Shown here: piece after piece, positions 1 through 5,294 of the stretch
Layout: every line of letters starts with the position of its first letter
How positions within the stretch are numbered: position 1 is the stretch's first letter
Source: Pseudopedobacter sp038237895
GTDB taxonomy: Bacteria; Bacteroidota; Bacteroidia; Sphingobacteriales; Sphingobacteriaceae
Assembly: GCA_038237895.1 (NCBI GenBank)
Contig: JBBRYE010000136.1
Location: 1-9,023, forward strand
Direction: 5' to 3'
Length of the DNA stretch: 9,023 bases
The notes under the pieces: model-generated
Databases searched by the model: none
What the model saw: the letters and a program-made list of their open reading frames with translations, nothing else
Told to the model about the DNA's origin: nothing
Made by a program: the position numbers and the translations under genes

Positions 1-192
1 TATAATGCTCTGTTTTTAGGGTTTATTAATGGAATTGTAGGTTGTATTATTTGGTATTTTACCATAAAAATTTATAGTGATGTGCTTTTTGTTAAAGTAG
101 GAAGTTTTTTATATCAATTAATGTTTGCTCACATCATTTTTTCAATTGTAATATGGTTGTTGTATATTTTACCTAGACTTACTCAATCATAA
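1..192 (+). CDS. Membrane protein of unknown function, C-terminal 63 residues (5' end outside window)
   Basis: The first reading frame is open from the window edge to a TAA at 190-192, giving 63 residues that end in LPRLTQS. Most of the fragment is hydrophobic. One likely membrane segment starts near NALFLGFINGIVGCIIWYF, and a second runs through FAHIIFSIVIWLLYIL, with a short polar loop containing KIYSD between them. The codon use and amino-acid composition suit a real integral membrane protein. A strong terminator hairpin begins directly at the stop codon, which supports this being a genuine gene end. No family motif is visible in so short a piece, so I assign no function. The start and most of the gene lie upstream of the window. 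Confidence 0.7.
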   Translation, partial: YNALFLGFINGIVGCIIWYFTIKIYSDVLFVKVGSFLYQLMFAHIIFSIVIWLLYILPRLTQS

Positions 193-222
193 AAAAGGAG
201 GCTCATTTTGAGCCTCCTTTTT
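191..222. terminator. Bidirectional intrinsic terminator between convergent genes
   Basis: A perfect 9-bp stem, GGAGGCTCA (197-205) with TGAGCCTCC (209-217), closes a TTT loop. It has six A on the left (191-196) and five T on the right (218-222), so it reads as a GC-rich hairpin plus U-run on both strands. It overlaps the TAA of the plus-strand membrane protein and the TAA (221-223) of the minus-strand gene, so one element can end both transcripts. Confidence 0.92.
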
Positions 223-856
223 AAATACTTTGTCCTTTAGCTAATTTTTCCTTCCTGTGATCTTGCCATAGATAATGCAATAAAGTATTCAAAACCACTG
301 CGTTCCAATCATTATGTAAACTTAAAGTTTCTTTCTTACGCTTATCGCTGATACTATCAATATGTAAAACACCTTCTTTTAAGTAATATTTAATATCGTT
401 CCAAGGCACTAAATATGTCTTAGATTTTTTCCAAAATAAAAATCCTGAGGTATAACTCATCACAAAACCTTGTTGAGTAACTTGGGTATCGCCAATTCCA
501 AATCCTTTATTTTCATTTAAGGCGGTAATATATTCTGTAACTAAATGTTTTTTAACATACTGCCACAAACCAGACATAATGTAGTAATAAGTGTGATCTT
601 CTTCTAAAAGTTCTTCCACTTTATTAGAACTAAACTTAATACTAATACTTTCACCGTTATGGCTTTGTACATCAATATTATAGTGTTTACGCTCTGGCTT
701 TTTTGCCCCACCAATTAATGAAACGCCATATTTAACCGCTTTAACATCGGTACAGGCAATTTTATTACCATTTACTTCAATAAAATCTTTATTGATCTTT
801 ATTTTTTGCTTGGTAGATGGGACAGTATAATCTACATCGAAATTGTGTTCTAACAT
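221..856 (-). CDS. Hypothetical protein, possibly two PH-like beta domains
   Basis: This 211-residue protein is not recognised from a named family. It has no signal peptide and no membrane segment, so it is probably cytoplasmic. Two stretches have a similar layout of short beta-strand-like segments ending in a helix. The first, roughly residues 15-105, begins KIKINKDFIEV and ends near the helix of LWQYVKKHL. The second, roughly residues 126-200, begins QQGFVMSYTSGFLFWKK and ends in VVLNTLLHYLWQDH. This resembles tandem pleckstrin-like (bPH) folds, which is an inference from the pattern only. The ATG at 854-856 is preceded by a -7-like box, TATATTCG. The gene starts 27 nt after the ruvB stop on the same strand, so it may also be read from ruvB, and it ends in the shared terminator. 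Confidence 0.75.
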   Translation of the reverse strand: MLEHNFDVDYTVPSTKQKIKINKDFIEVNGNKIACTDVKAVKYGVSLIGGAKKPERKHYNIDVQSHNGESISIKFSSNKVEELLEEDHTYYYIMSGLWQYVKKHLVTEYITALNENKGFGIGDTQVTQQGFVMSYTSGFLFWKKSKTYLVPWNDIKYYLKEGVLHIDSISDKRKKETLSLHNDWNAVVLNTLLHYLWQDHRKEKLAKGQSI

Positions 857-861
857 GGGTC

Positions 862-869
862 CGAATATA
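862..869 (-). promoter_or_regulatory. Possible -7 promoter box before the 211-residue gene
   Basis: On the minus strand the sequence reads TATATTCG, matching the Bacteroidota -7 consensus TAnnTTTG at 5 of its 6 defined positions. It ends 5 nt before the ATG. No clear TTG (-33) lies about 19 nt upstream, so this is a weak candidate. It would give the gene its own promoter inside the ruvB gap. Confidence 0.3.
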
Positions 870-883
870 ATAATTTATTGTAT

Positions 884-1906
884 TTAAAATAGCGTTCCTG
901 TACCGCCTAATTTCAATTTACCTAAGTGTTTGTATGCTGCTTCAGTTGCCTCTCTTCCTCGTGATGTTCTCATTAGGTATCCTTCCTGAATTAAAAAAGG
1001 TTCATAAACCTCTTCAATTGTTCCTTCTTCTTCTCCAACGGCAGTTGCAATAGTTTTTAAACCAACTGGGCCACCTTTAAATTTATCAATAATTGCTGAT
1101 AAAATTCGGTTATCCATTTCATCCAAACCATGTTCATCAACATTTAAAGCATTTAACGCATATTTTGCTATTTCGGTTTCAATATTTCCATTTCCTTTAA
1201 TTTGAGCAAAATCTCTTGTACGCCTTAAAAGTGCATTTGCAATACGTGGCGTACCTCTGCTTCTTCTTGCAATTTCATAAGCAGCTTCATCTGTTATTGG
1301 AGTTTTTAAAATACTAGATGAACGTAAAACTATAGTGGTTAGCAATTTAGCATCATAATATTGAAGTCTAGAATTAATTCCAAATCTTGCCCTTAAAGGT
1401 GATGTTAACAAGCCAGAACGAGTGGTAGCACCCACTAAAGTAAAAGGATTTAAAGATATTTGAACTGATCTTGCATTTGGACCAGTTTCAAGCATAATAT
1501 CAATTTTAAAATCCTCCATTGCAGAATAAAGATATTCTTCTACTAAGGGACTTAAACGATGTATTTCATCAATAAAAAGAATATCACCGGTATCTAAATT
1601 GGTTAATAAGCCTGCTAAATCTCCGGGTTTATCTAAAACTGGGCCACTGGTAATTTTAATACCAACACCCATTTCATTAGCAATTATGTGTGAAAGTGTA
1701 GTTTTTCCTAAGCCTGGAGGGCCATGTAATAGCACATGATCTAAAGCTTCGCCTCGTAATTTCGCAGCTTGAACAAATATTCTTAAGTTTTCTAAAATTT
1801 TTTCCTGACCCGTAAAATCCTCAAATTCTTGCGGCCTAAGCACTTTTTCAATATCCTTATCGCTTGATGTTAAATTTTCTGAATTAGGATCTAAATTTTC
1901 ATTCAT
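884..1906 (-). CDS. ruvB: Holliday junction branch migration ATPase RuvB
   Basis: This is the 340-residue, full-length motor subunit of the RuvAB complex, which drives branch migration of Holliday junctions during recombination and repair. The large AAA+ domain carries Walker A GPPGLGKT (62-69), Walker B ILFIDEIH (109-116), sensor 1 GATTR (159-163) and SPLRARFGI with the presumed arginine finger at R174. The small AAA+ domain holds the sensor 2 region GTPRIAN (219-224) with R221. The C-terminal winged-helix DNA-binding domain (about 260-335) ends with the typical RTSRGREAT. All key residues are present. The ATG at 1904-1906 gives the usual N-terminus, with DIEKVLRPQEFEDFTGQ near residues 18-34. 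ruvA and ruvC are not adjacent. A gene of unknown function follows after 27 nt. Upstream is repeat-containing non-coding DNA, and no clear TAnnTTTG box was found. Confidence 0.98.
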   Translation of the reverse strand: MNENLDPNSENLTSSDKDIEKVLRPQEFEDFTGQEKILENLRIFVQAAKLRGEALDHVLLHGPPGLGKTTLSHIIANEMGVGIKITSGPVLDKPGDLAGLLTNLDTGDILFIDEIHRLSPLVEEYLYSAMEDFKIDIMLETGPNARSVQISLNPFTLVGATTRSGLLTSPLRARFGINSRLQYYDAKLLTTIVLRSSSILKTPITDEAAYEIARRSRGTPRIANALLRRTRDFAQIKGNGNIETEIAKYALNALNVDEHGLDEMDNRILSAIIDKFKGGPVGLKTIATAVGEEEGTIEEVYEPFLIQEGYLMRTSRGREATEAAYKHLGKLKLGGTGTLF

Positions 1907-2030
1907 GTCTTGACTGTAATTTTAAGGATTTTTTATTTAAATGTGATGTGAATGAAGATTTAAGAAAATTATTTTTTTTGATATAAAACTAAACGCTTTA
2001 AAATTATTTTATTTAATTGATATAAATTAT

Positions 2031-2106
2031 TTGGGCGTTTTAACGGGCTTTCCGCTATATCTTTTTGGCAGAAAAAGCCAAAAAGGATGCCGCTAATCTC
2101 TAACGC
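2031..2106. repeat. Dispersed-type intergenic repeat, module 1 (GGGCGTT...CTAACGC)
   Basis: This roughly 76-nt element is bounded by GGGCGTT and CTAACGC, whose GCGTT/AACGC ends are mutually complementary. It contains GGGCTTTCCGCTATATC and AAAAGGATGCCGCT. At its centre is a perfect 9-bp hairpin, CTTTTTGGC (2061-2069) with GCCAAAAAG (2077-2085), around a 7-nt loop. The conserved flanks around a variable central hairpin match, from memory, a sequence that recurs between genes in many Flavobacteriia and Sphingobacteriia genomes. This window has only one copy, so repetition is not shown here. Function is unknown. Confidence 0.65.
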
Positions 2107-2121
2107 AAAAAACCAAAGTCC

Positions 2122-2211
2122 ATCATGTCGACGATAGGAGAAATCTCACATTTAGGTCTTCTAAACAATAAGCAGACTTTGCTAGTGCGATTTCTCGTTC
2201 CTCGAAATGAC
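2122..2211. repeat. Inverted repeat, module 2 (GTCATTTCGA...GAAATC arms)
   Basis: The left arm (about 2122-2145, containing ATCATGTCGA and AGGAGAAATC) is an imperfect inverted copy of the right arm (2189-2211, GATTTCTCGTTCCTCGAAATGAC read in pieces). The two align over about 23 nt with several mismatches and one extra base. The arms enclose about 43 nt. The TCATTTCGA/GAGAAATC wording resembles hairpin repeats I recall from Pedobacter-like intergenic regions, often next to module 1. It could form a long imperfect stem in a nuoB read-through transcript. Function is unknown. Confidence 0.55.
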
Positions 2212-2247
2212 GAAGAGCATAGAAAAACCCCTTTGTTTAATTATTAA

Positions 2248-2730
2248 CTAAATCTCGCTCAACACCTCTTTCTCAATCAATTTTTGCAATTCTAAAATTC
2301 CACCAATTAAGGCTTCTGGTCTTGGTGGGCAACCTTGTACATAAATATTAACAGGGATTATTCTGTCAACACCTTTTACAACATGATAACCATGTTCCCA
2401 ATATGGCCCACCGCAATTAGAGCAAGAACCCATAGAAATTACATATTTAGGTTCGGGCATTTGTTCATATAATCTTTTAATTCTCTCAGCCATTTTAAAA
2501 GTAACCGTACCTGCAATGATAATAACATCTGCTTGGCGTGGTGAAGGCCTTGGGAAAACTCCAAACCTATCTAAATCAAAATTTGAAGCCATAGAACCCA
2601 TCATTTCAATAGCGCAGCAAGCCAAACCAAAACTTAATGGCCATAAAGAAGAAAGCCGGGCCCAATTCATTAAATCATCAAGCTTGGTAACCACAACGCC
2701 AGTATTCTCTAATTGCCTTTCTAAACTCAT
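2248..2730 (-). CDS. nuoB: NADH-quinone oxidoreductase subunit B (complex I, N2 cluster subunit)
   Basis: This 160-residue peripheral-arm subunit of respiratory complex I carries the terminal N2 [4Fe-4S] cluster that passes electrons to quinone. The expected ligands are visible: tandem C38-C39 in FGLACCAIEMM, C103 in MGSCSNCGGPYW and C134 in VQGCPPRPEA. Other conserved blocks are RFGVFPRPSPRQADV and VTFKMAERIKRLYEQMP. The ATG overlaps the nuoA stop in an ATGA (2727-2730), so the two are co-transcribed and probably translationally coupled. The enzyme acts at the inner face of the cytoplasmic membrane. Unusually for a nuo operon, no nuoC follows. The stop TAG (2248-2250) is followed by repeat-containing non-coding DNA. 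Confidence 0.98.
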   Translation of the reverse strand: MSLERQLENTGVVVTKLDDLMNWARLSSLWPLSFGLACCAIEMMGSMASNFDLDRFGVFPRPSPRQADVIIIAGTVTFKMAERIKRLYEQMPEPKYVISMGSCSNCGGPYWEHGYHVVKGVDRIIPVNIYVQGCPPRPEALIGGILELQKLIEKEVLSEI

Positions 2731-3323
2731 GGTTTTTTAAATCTTGGTACAAATTTAGGTTTTGCAATTGTTTGATTTTCCGTTTGTGTAATTTGTATCT
2801 CTGTTTCAATAAGATTATCGGCGAAAGCCACCTTATTTTTAAAAGGAATATATTTTTCTTTGTTTATATTTTGATAAGCTGACAAAGGAACCTTAGAATC
2901 GGTTGTAGGAATAAAAATGGATGGTTTAATCCATTCTAAATCTTTTTTGCGCCAAACGTAAACTAAGCCTAACAGTAAAATCCCAATAAAAATTAACATT
3001 TCTGTAAAAGACAACCATCCCCAGCGGTAATCTTGCGCTATTAAAGCTTTATCCACAAAAATAGTAGCCCAAGGAAAAACGAAAACCATCTCTACATCAA
3101 ACAATAAAAATATTAAAGCAATAACATAAAAACGACTATTAAACTGTATCCAAGAATTACCAATGGGTTCTTCACCACATTCATAAGAACTATTCTTTTC
3201 TGGATTTGGTTTGTGAGGAGCTATTAATTTATTAACAAAAAATGCAAAACCAACAGCTAGCAATCCCGTAATTAAAAATATCAGGACTTTACCAAACTCG
3301 GTTATACTATTTGCATCTGCCAT
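2727..3323 (-). CDS. nuoA: NADH-quinone oxidoreductase subunit A (complex I membrane subunit)
   Basis: This 198-residue membrane subunit of complex I helps form the quinone site and the start of the proton path. Three membrane helices are predicted at about 13-32, 65-87 and 107-124. The first loop has the family signature SSYECGEEPIGNSW (45-58) with C49. Helix 2 has RFYVIALIFLLFDVEMVFVFPW, containing the conserved acidic residues D76 and E78. E. coli NuoA is about 147 residues. The extra length here is a polar C-terminal tail from about 134, with mixed charge and no obvious motif. The ATG at 3321-3323 is preceded by a perfect -7 box only 4 nt away. The gene overlaps nuoB by 4 nt. Confidence 0.97.
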   Translation of the reverse strand: MADANSITEFGKVLIFLITGLLAVGFAFFVNKLIAPHKPNPEKNSSYECGEEPIGNSWIQFNSRFYVIALIFLLFDVEMVFVFPWATIFVDKALIAQDYRWGWLSFTEMLIFIGILLLGLVYVWRKKDLEWIKPSIFIPTTDSKVPLSAYQNINKEKYIPFKNKVAFADNLIETEIQITQTENQTIAKPKFVPRFKKP

Positions 3324-3327
3324 GTTT

Positions 3328-3335
3328 CAAAGGTA
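3328..3335 (-). promoter_or_regulatory. -7 promoter box for nuoAB
   Basis: On the minus strand the sequence reads TACCTTTG, a perfect match to TAnnTTTG. It ends 4 nt before the nuoA ATG. If transcription starts about 5-7 nt past the box, the mRNA has almost no leader. A TTG at the -33 position is not evident, so the assignment rests on the -7 box and its position. Confidence 0.5.
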
Positions 3336-3388
3336 ATAAATGAGATGATTTATGGTATTAAAACTTTTAAGCTATTTGTGAATAACAG

Positions 3389-3503
3389 TCTGAATCTCGA
3401 TTTGTGTGATTAACGATTAACAAGGTTTTTAATTTAGAATTAGTTTTTCTTAATTCCTTAATGGTGACAAAATTAAAACATGGAGGAATTTAGAAACATT
3501 AAG
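3389..3503. repeat. Diverged direct repeat, copy A
   Basis: This copy starts TCTGAATCTCGATTT, continues through CTTAATTCCTTAATGGTGAC and AAAATTAAAACATG, and ends in ATTAAG. It aligns along its length with copy B at 3571-3669 but carries about 17 extra nt (AATTTAGAATTAG region) in the middle. On the minus strand it contains AATC words spaced roughly 7-9 nt apart. The style resembles common but uncharacterised Bacteroidota intergenic sequences. Confidence 0.65.
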
Positions 3504-3570
3504 CCATTTGCAACAGCGAAATAATTTTTAAGGATAATTATTAAAATCAGTACATTCTCGGCAAAAAGTA

Positions 3571-3669
3571 TCTGAATCTTGATTTACCCGATTTAATGAT
3601 TTACAGGATTTTTTCTTAATGACTTAATAGTGGTAAAATTAAAACATGAAGAAGTTATGGGAAATTAAG
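3571..3669. repeat. Diverged direct repeat, copy B
   Basis: This copy starts TCTGAATCTTGATTT, continues through CTTAATGACTTAATAGTGG and AAAATTAAAACATG, and ends in ATTAAG, matching copy A with scattered substitutions. On the minus strand, AATCCTGTAAATCATTAAAT shows the AATC spacing of about 8-9 nt more clearly than copy A. It lies in the same orientation, 182 nt after copy A. Confidence 0.65.
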
Positions 3670-3733
3670 CTTACGGCTTTAATTGAATTTTATTTGTAAA
3701 AATTAGGGAATTGACGGTCAAAAACTTTGTTTT

Positions 3734-3767
3734 CTCAGTGAAATATCTCTGTGCGCTCTGTGGTTAA
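3734..3767. repeat. Short periodic CTCTGTG motif upstream of the HI0933-family gene
   Basis: Three related 7-mers follow one another: CTCAGTG (3734), CTCTGTG (3747) and CTCTGTG (3756), the last running into GTTAAAATTAAAAA. Similar CTSTGTG...GTGGTTAAA strings are familiar, from memory, upstream of genes in Flavobacteriia and Sphingobacteriia. It ends about 25 nt before the start codon. Function is unknown. Confidence 0.4.
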
Positions 3768-3779
3768 AATTAAAAACAT

Positions 3780-3787
3780 CACTTTTG
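3780..3787 (+). promoter_or_regulatory. Possible -7 promoter box for the HI0933-family gene
   Basis: CACTTTTG matches TAnnTTTG except for the first base and ends 4 nt before the ATG at 3792. No TTG is seen at the expected -33 spacing. The position mirrors the nuoA and alaS boxes. Confidence 0.3.
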
Positions 3788-3791
3788 CCAA

Positions 3792-4991
3792 ATGATGCAA
3801 TCTGATTTTGATGCTGTAATAATTGGAGGTGGGGCCTGTGGATTAATGTGTGCCGTACAAGCTGGTTATTTGGGTAAGCGAACATTGATTTTAGAAAAAA
3901 ATAATCAAGTTGGTGCAAAAATATTGATTTCTGGCGGTGGAAGGTGCAATTATACAAACCTTTACACCACCGACCAAAATTTCATTTCAAACAATCCTCA
4001 CTTTAGTAAATCGGCTTTATCACAATGGACGGTTGAAGATTCCATTTCATTTTTTGAGACTTACGGCATTGTAGGGCAAGAAAAAACTTTAGGTCAGCTT
4101 TTTCCAACTAGTAATAAAGCAAAAGATATTGTCAATATTTTCATCGATTTATGTGAGCAATTAGAACAAGAAATTACGCTCAACGCTGATGTAAAATCGG
4201 TTTTGCAAATCACTAATGGTTTTGAAATTACTTATGAGCAAAATGGAAAAACAATCAAAATAACCACGCCAAAAGTAGTGATGGCAAGCGGCGGTTTGCC
4301 TATTTCTAAAATGGGAGCCACGGATTTTTCTTTAAAAATTGCTAAACAATTTGGTTTAAATATTCATCAAACGGCACCCGCTTTAGTTCCGTTAACTATC
4401 ACCGGAAAAGAAGAAGCTTGGTACGCCAGCCTTTCTGGAAATTCTATGAAAGCCATTGTTAGCAATGATGAAATCAGTTTTGAAGAGAATATTTTATTTA
4501 CGCATTGGGGTTTAAGCGGACCTGCAATTTTACAAATTTCTTCCTATTGGAAACCAGGAACAAAAATTGAGATTGATTTAATGCCGCACCAAAATATTAT
4601 TCAACTTATTGAAATTGAAAGAAATGCAAATGGAAAGAAAATGCTCTCCAATTTTTTAAATCAATTTTACACCAAAAAATTTGTTGATGCAATTGGGGCT
4701 TTTATTCCAATCAGTAAAAATCTAGCCTCATTAACAAAGGAAGATTTTATCGCTATAGAAGATTTTATTCATCATTTTAAAGTGAAACCCGCTGGCGATA
4801 AAGGTTATGATAAAGCAGAAGTGATGCGTGGTGGAATTGATACTAACGAACTTTCTTCTAAAACTTTAGAAGCTAAAAAAGTATTAGGCCTGTATTTTGG
4901 TGGAGAATGTGTGGACGTAACAGGTTGGCTTGGTGGTTATAATTTTCAGTGGGCTTGGGCTTGTGGTTTTGTGATAGCGCAGAATATTTGA
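3792..4991 (+). CDS. HI0933/YhiN-family NAD(P)/FAD-dependent oxidoreductase
   Basis: This 399-residue flavoprotein is close to the family's usual length. The N-terminal Rossmann motif for FAD is DAVIIGGGACGLMCA (7-21), with acidic E35 after the second strand. The family hallmark GAKILISGGGRCNYTN is at 41-56. Further signatures are VVMASGGLPISKMGATDF (162-179), ILFTHWGLSGPAILQISS (234-251) and the C-terminal GGIDTNELSSKT and GLYFGGECVDVTGWLGGYNF (about 347-385). The E. coli relative YhiN has been reported as a 23S rRNA dihydrouridine synthase (RdsA), and BaiN-type relatives in gut clostridia have been linked to bile-acid reduction. Which role applies here cannot be told from sequence, but rRNA modification is the likelier one in this genome type. 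Two ATGs in a row (3792, 3795) leave the start uncertain by one codon. The gene stands alone, divergent from nuoA. Confidence 0.93.
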   Translation: MMQSDFDAVIIGGGACGLMCAVQAGYLGKRTLILEKNNQVGAKILISGGGRCNYTNLYTTDQNFISNNPHFSKSALSQWTVEDSISFFETYGIVGQEKTLGQLFPTSNKAKDIVNIFIDLCEQLEQEITLNADVKSVLQITNGFEITYEQNGKTIKITTPKVVMASGGLPISKMGATDFSLKIAKQFGLNIHQTAPALVPLTITGKEEAWYASLSGNSMKAIVSNDEISFEENILFTHWGLSGPAILQISSYWKPGTKIEIDLMPHQNIIQLIEIERNANGKKMLSNFLNQFYTKKFVDAIGAFIPISKNLASLTKEDFIAIEDFIHHFKVKPAGDKGYDKAEVMRGGIDTNELSSKTLEAKKVLGLYFGGECVDVTGWLGGYNFQWAWACGFVIAQNI

Positions 4992-5001
4992 TTTAAATTT
5001 G
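4967..5001 (+). promoter_or_regulatory. Promoter (-33 and -7) for the 61-residue small gene
   Basis: TAAATTTG at 4994-5001 is a perfect TAnnTTTG box. TTTTG at 4967-4971 lies 22 nt upstream and fits the -33 element at the wide end of normal spacing. The predicted start of transcription would be near 5006, leaving an A/T-rich leader of about 19 nt before ATG 5025. The -33 part lies inside the end of the preceding gene. Confidence 0.55.
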
Positions 5002-5024
5002 TATTTTTAATAAAACTTTAAATT

Positions 5025-5210
5025 ATGTCAATGTTAAGAAAATCTACCATCAATCAATTTTTCATGAAGATTAAGAATTATTTTCTGAATTTATTTTTTC
5101 AGGATGAAACTATATATTTACTTTCAGGAAGAAACAAAGAAGTTTTGCTTCGTTCATTAGCTCAAGCAAAATCAGATAAATTTGAAAAGCATGATTTGAT
5201 AGAAGATTAA
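5025..5210 (+). CDS. Small protein of unknown function (61 residues)
   Basis: The predicted protein starts MSMLRKSTINQFFMKIKN and ends KFEKHDLIED. The N-terminal third is basic and aromatic (KIKNYFLNLFF), which could be an amphipathic or membrane-facing helix. The remainder is charged. The tail, NKEVLLRSLAQAKSDKFEKHDLIED read in two parts, loosely recalls C-termini of small antitoxins, but no toxin gene sits beside it and I would not name it one. Support for it being real is its own promoter-like sequence, an A-rich region before the ATG and protein-like codon use. Against it are its small size and the lack of a recognised family. ATG 5031 or 5064 are possible alternative starts. It lies 33 nt after the flavoprotein gene. 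Confidence 0.5.
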   Translation: MSMLRKSTINQFFMKIKNYFLNLFFQDETIYLLSGRNKEVLLRSLAQAKSDKFEKHDLIED

Positions 5211-5258
5211 AGATTTATTAATTTTCAAAGCTTATCCCAAACATTCCCATCAAAAAAC

Positions 5259-5288
5259 CTGTAAAATTTCTTAATCTATTTATATTTG
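5259..5288 (+). promoter_or_regulatory. alaS promoter with perfect -7 box
   Basis: TATATTTG (5281-5288) is a perfect TAnnTTTG box. CTG at 5259-5261, 19 nt upstream, is a weak fit to the TTG -33 element. The box ends only 6 nt before ATG 5295, so transcription should start at or next to the start codon. Confidence 0.6.
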
Positions 5289-5294
5289 CGGCTT

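Larger units (their letters stand above)
1907..2247. other. Gene-free spacer between nuoB and ruvB
   Basis: No credible coding frame lies here. About 1907-2030 is very AT-rich and should contain the ruvB promoter, though no clean TAnnTTTG box is seen. From 2031 to 2211 there is a two-part repeat element, annotated separately. No classical GC-hairpin-plus-U-run terminator follows nuoB on the minus strand. The repeat hairpins may fill that role, which is inference. Confidence 0.7.
3324..3791. other. Gene-free divergent spacer between nuoA and the HI0933-family gene
   Basis: This is about 470 nt with no credible coding frame. It separates divergently transcribed genes and should hold both promoters, which appear at its two extreme ends (3328-3335 minus, 3780-3787 plus). 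The middle is taken up by a diverged direct repeat (3389-3503 and 3571-3669) and a short periodic CTCTGTG motif (3734-3767), both annotated separately. Confidence 0.7.

Noticed and set aside
2061..2085. Rho-independent terminator for nuoB at the 9-bp hairpin
   Set aside because: It lies about 160 nt past the nuoB stop, its stem is mostly A-T, and it lacks a clean U-run on the minus strand; it fits better as the centre of the repeat module.
2516..2740. Plus-strand open frame of 74 codons
   Set aside because: It lies wholly opposite nuoB, whose cysteine motifs are unmistakable, and it encodes no recognisable protein.
3324..3791. Riboswitch or small RNA in the divergent spacer
   Set aside because: No conserved aptamer-like pairing was seen; the content is explained better by AT-rich direct repeats, and promoters abut the start codons, leaving no leader for a riboswitch.
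3718..3957. Minus-strand open frame of 79 codons
   Set aside because: It overlaps the conserved FAD-binding start of the HI0933-family gene on the other strand; its His/Gln-rich product looks like an antisense shadow.
5286..5288. TTG as alaS start codon
   Set aside because: It is part of the -7 promoter box and so probably not transcribed; two ATGs follow at once and match the family N-terminus better.
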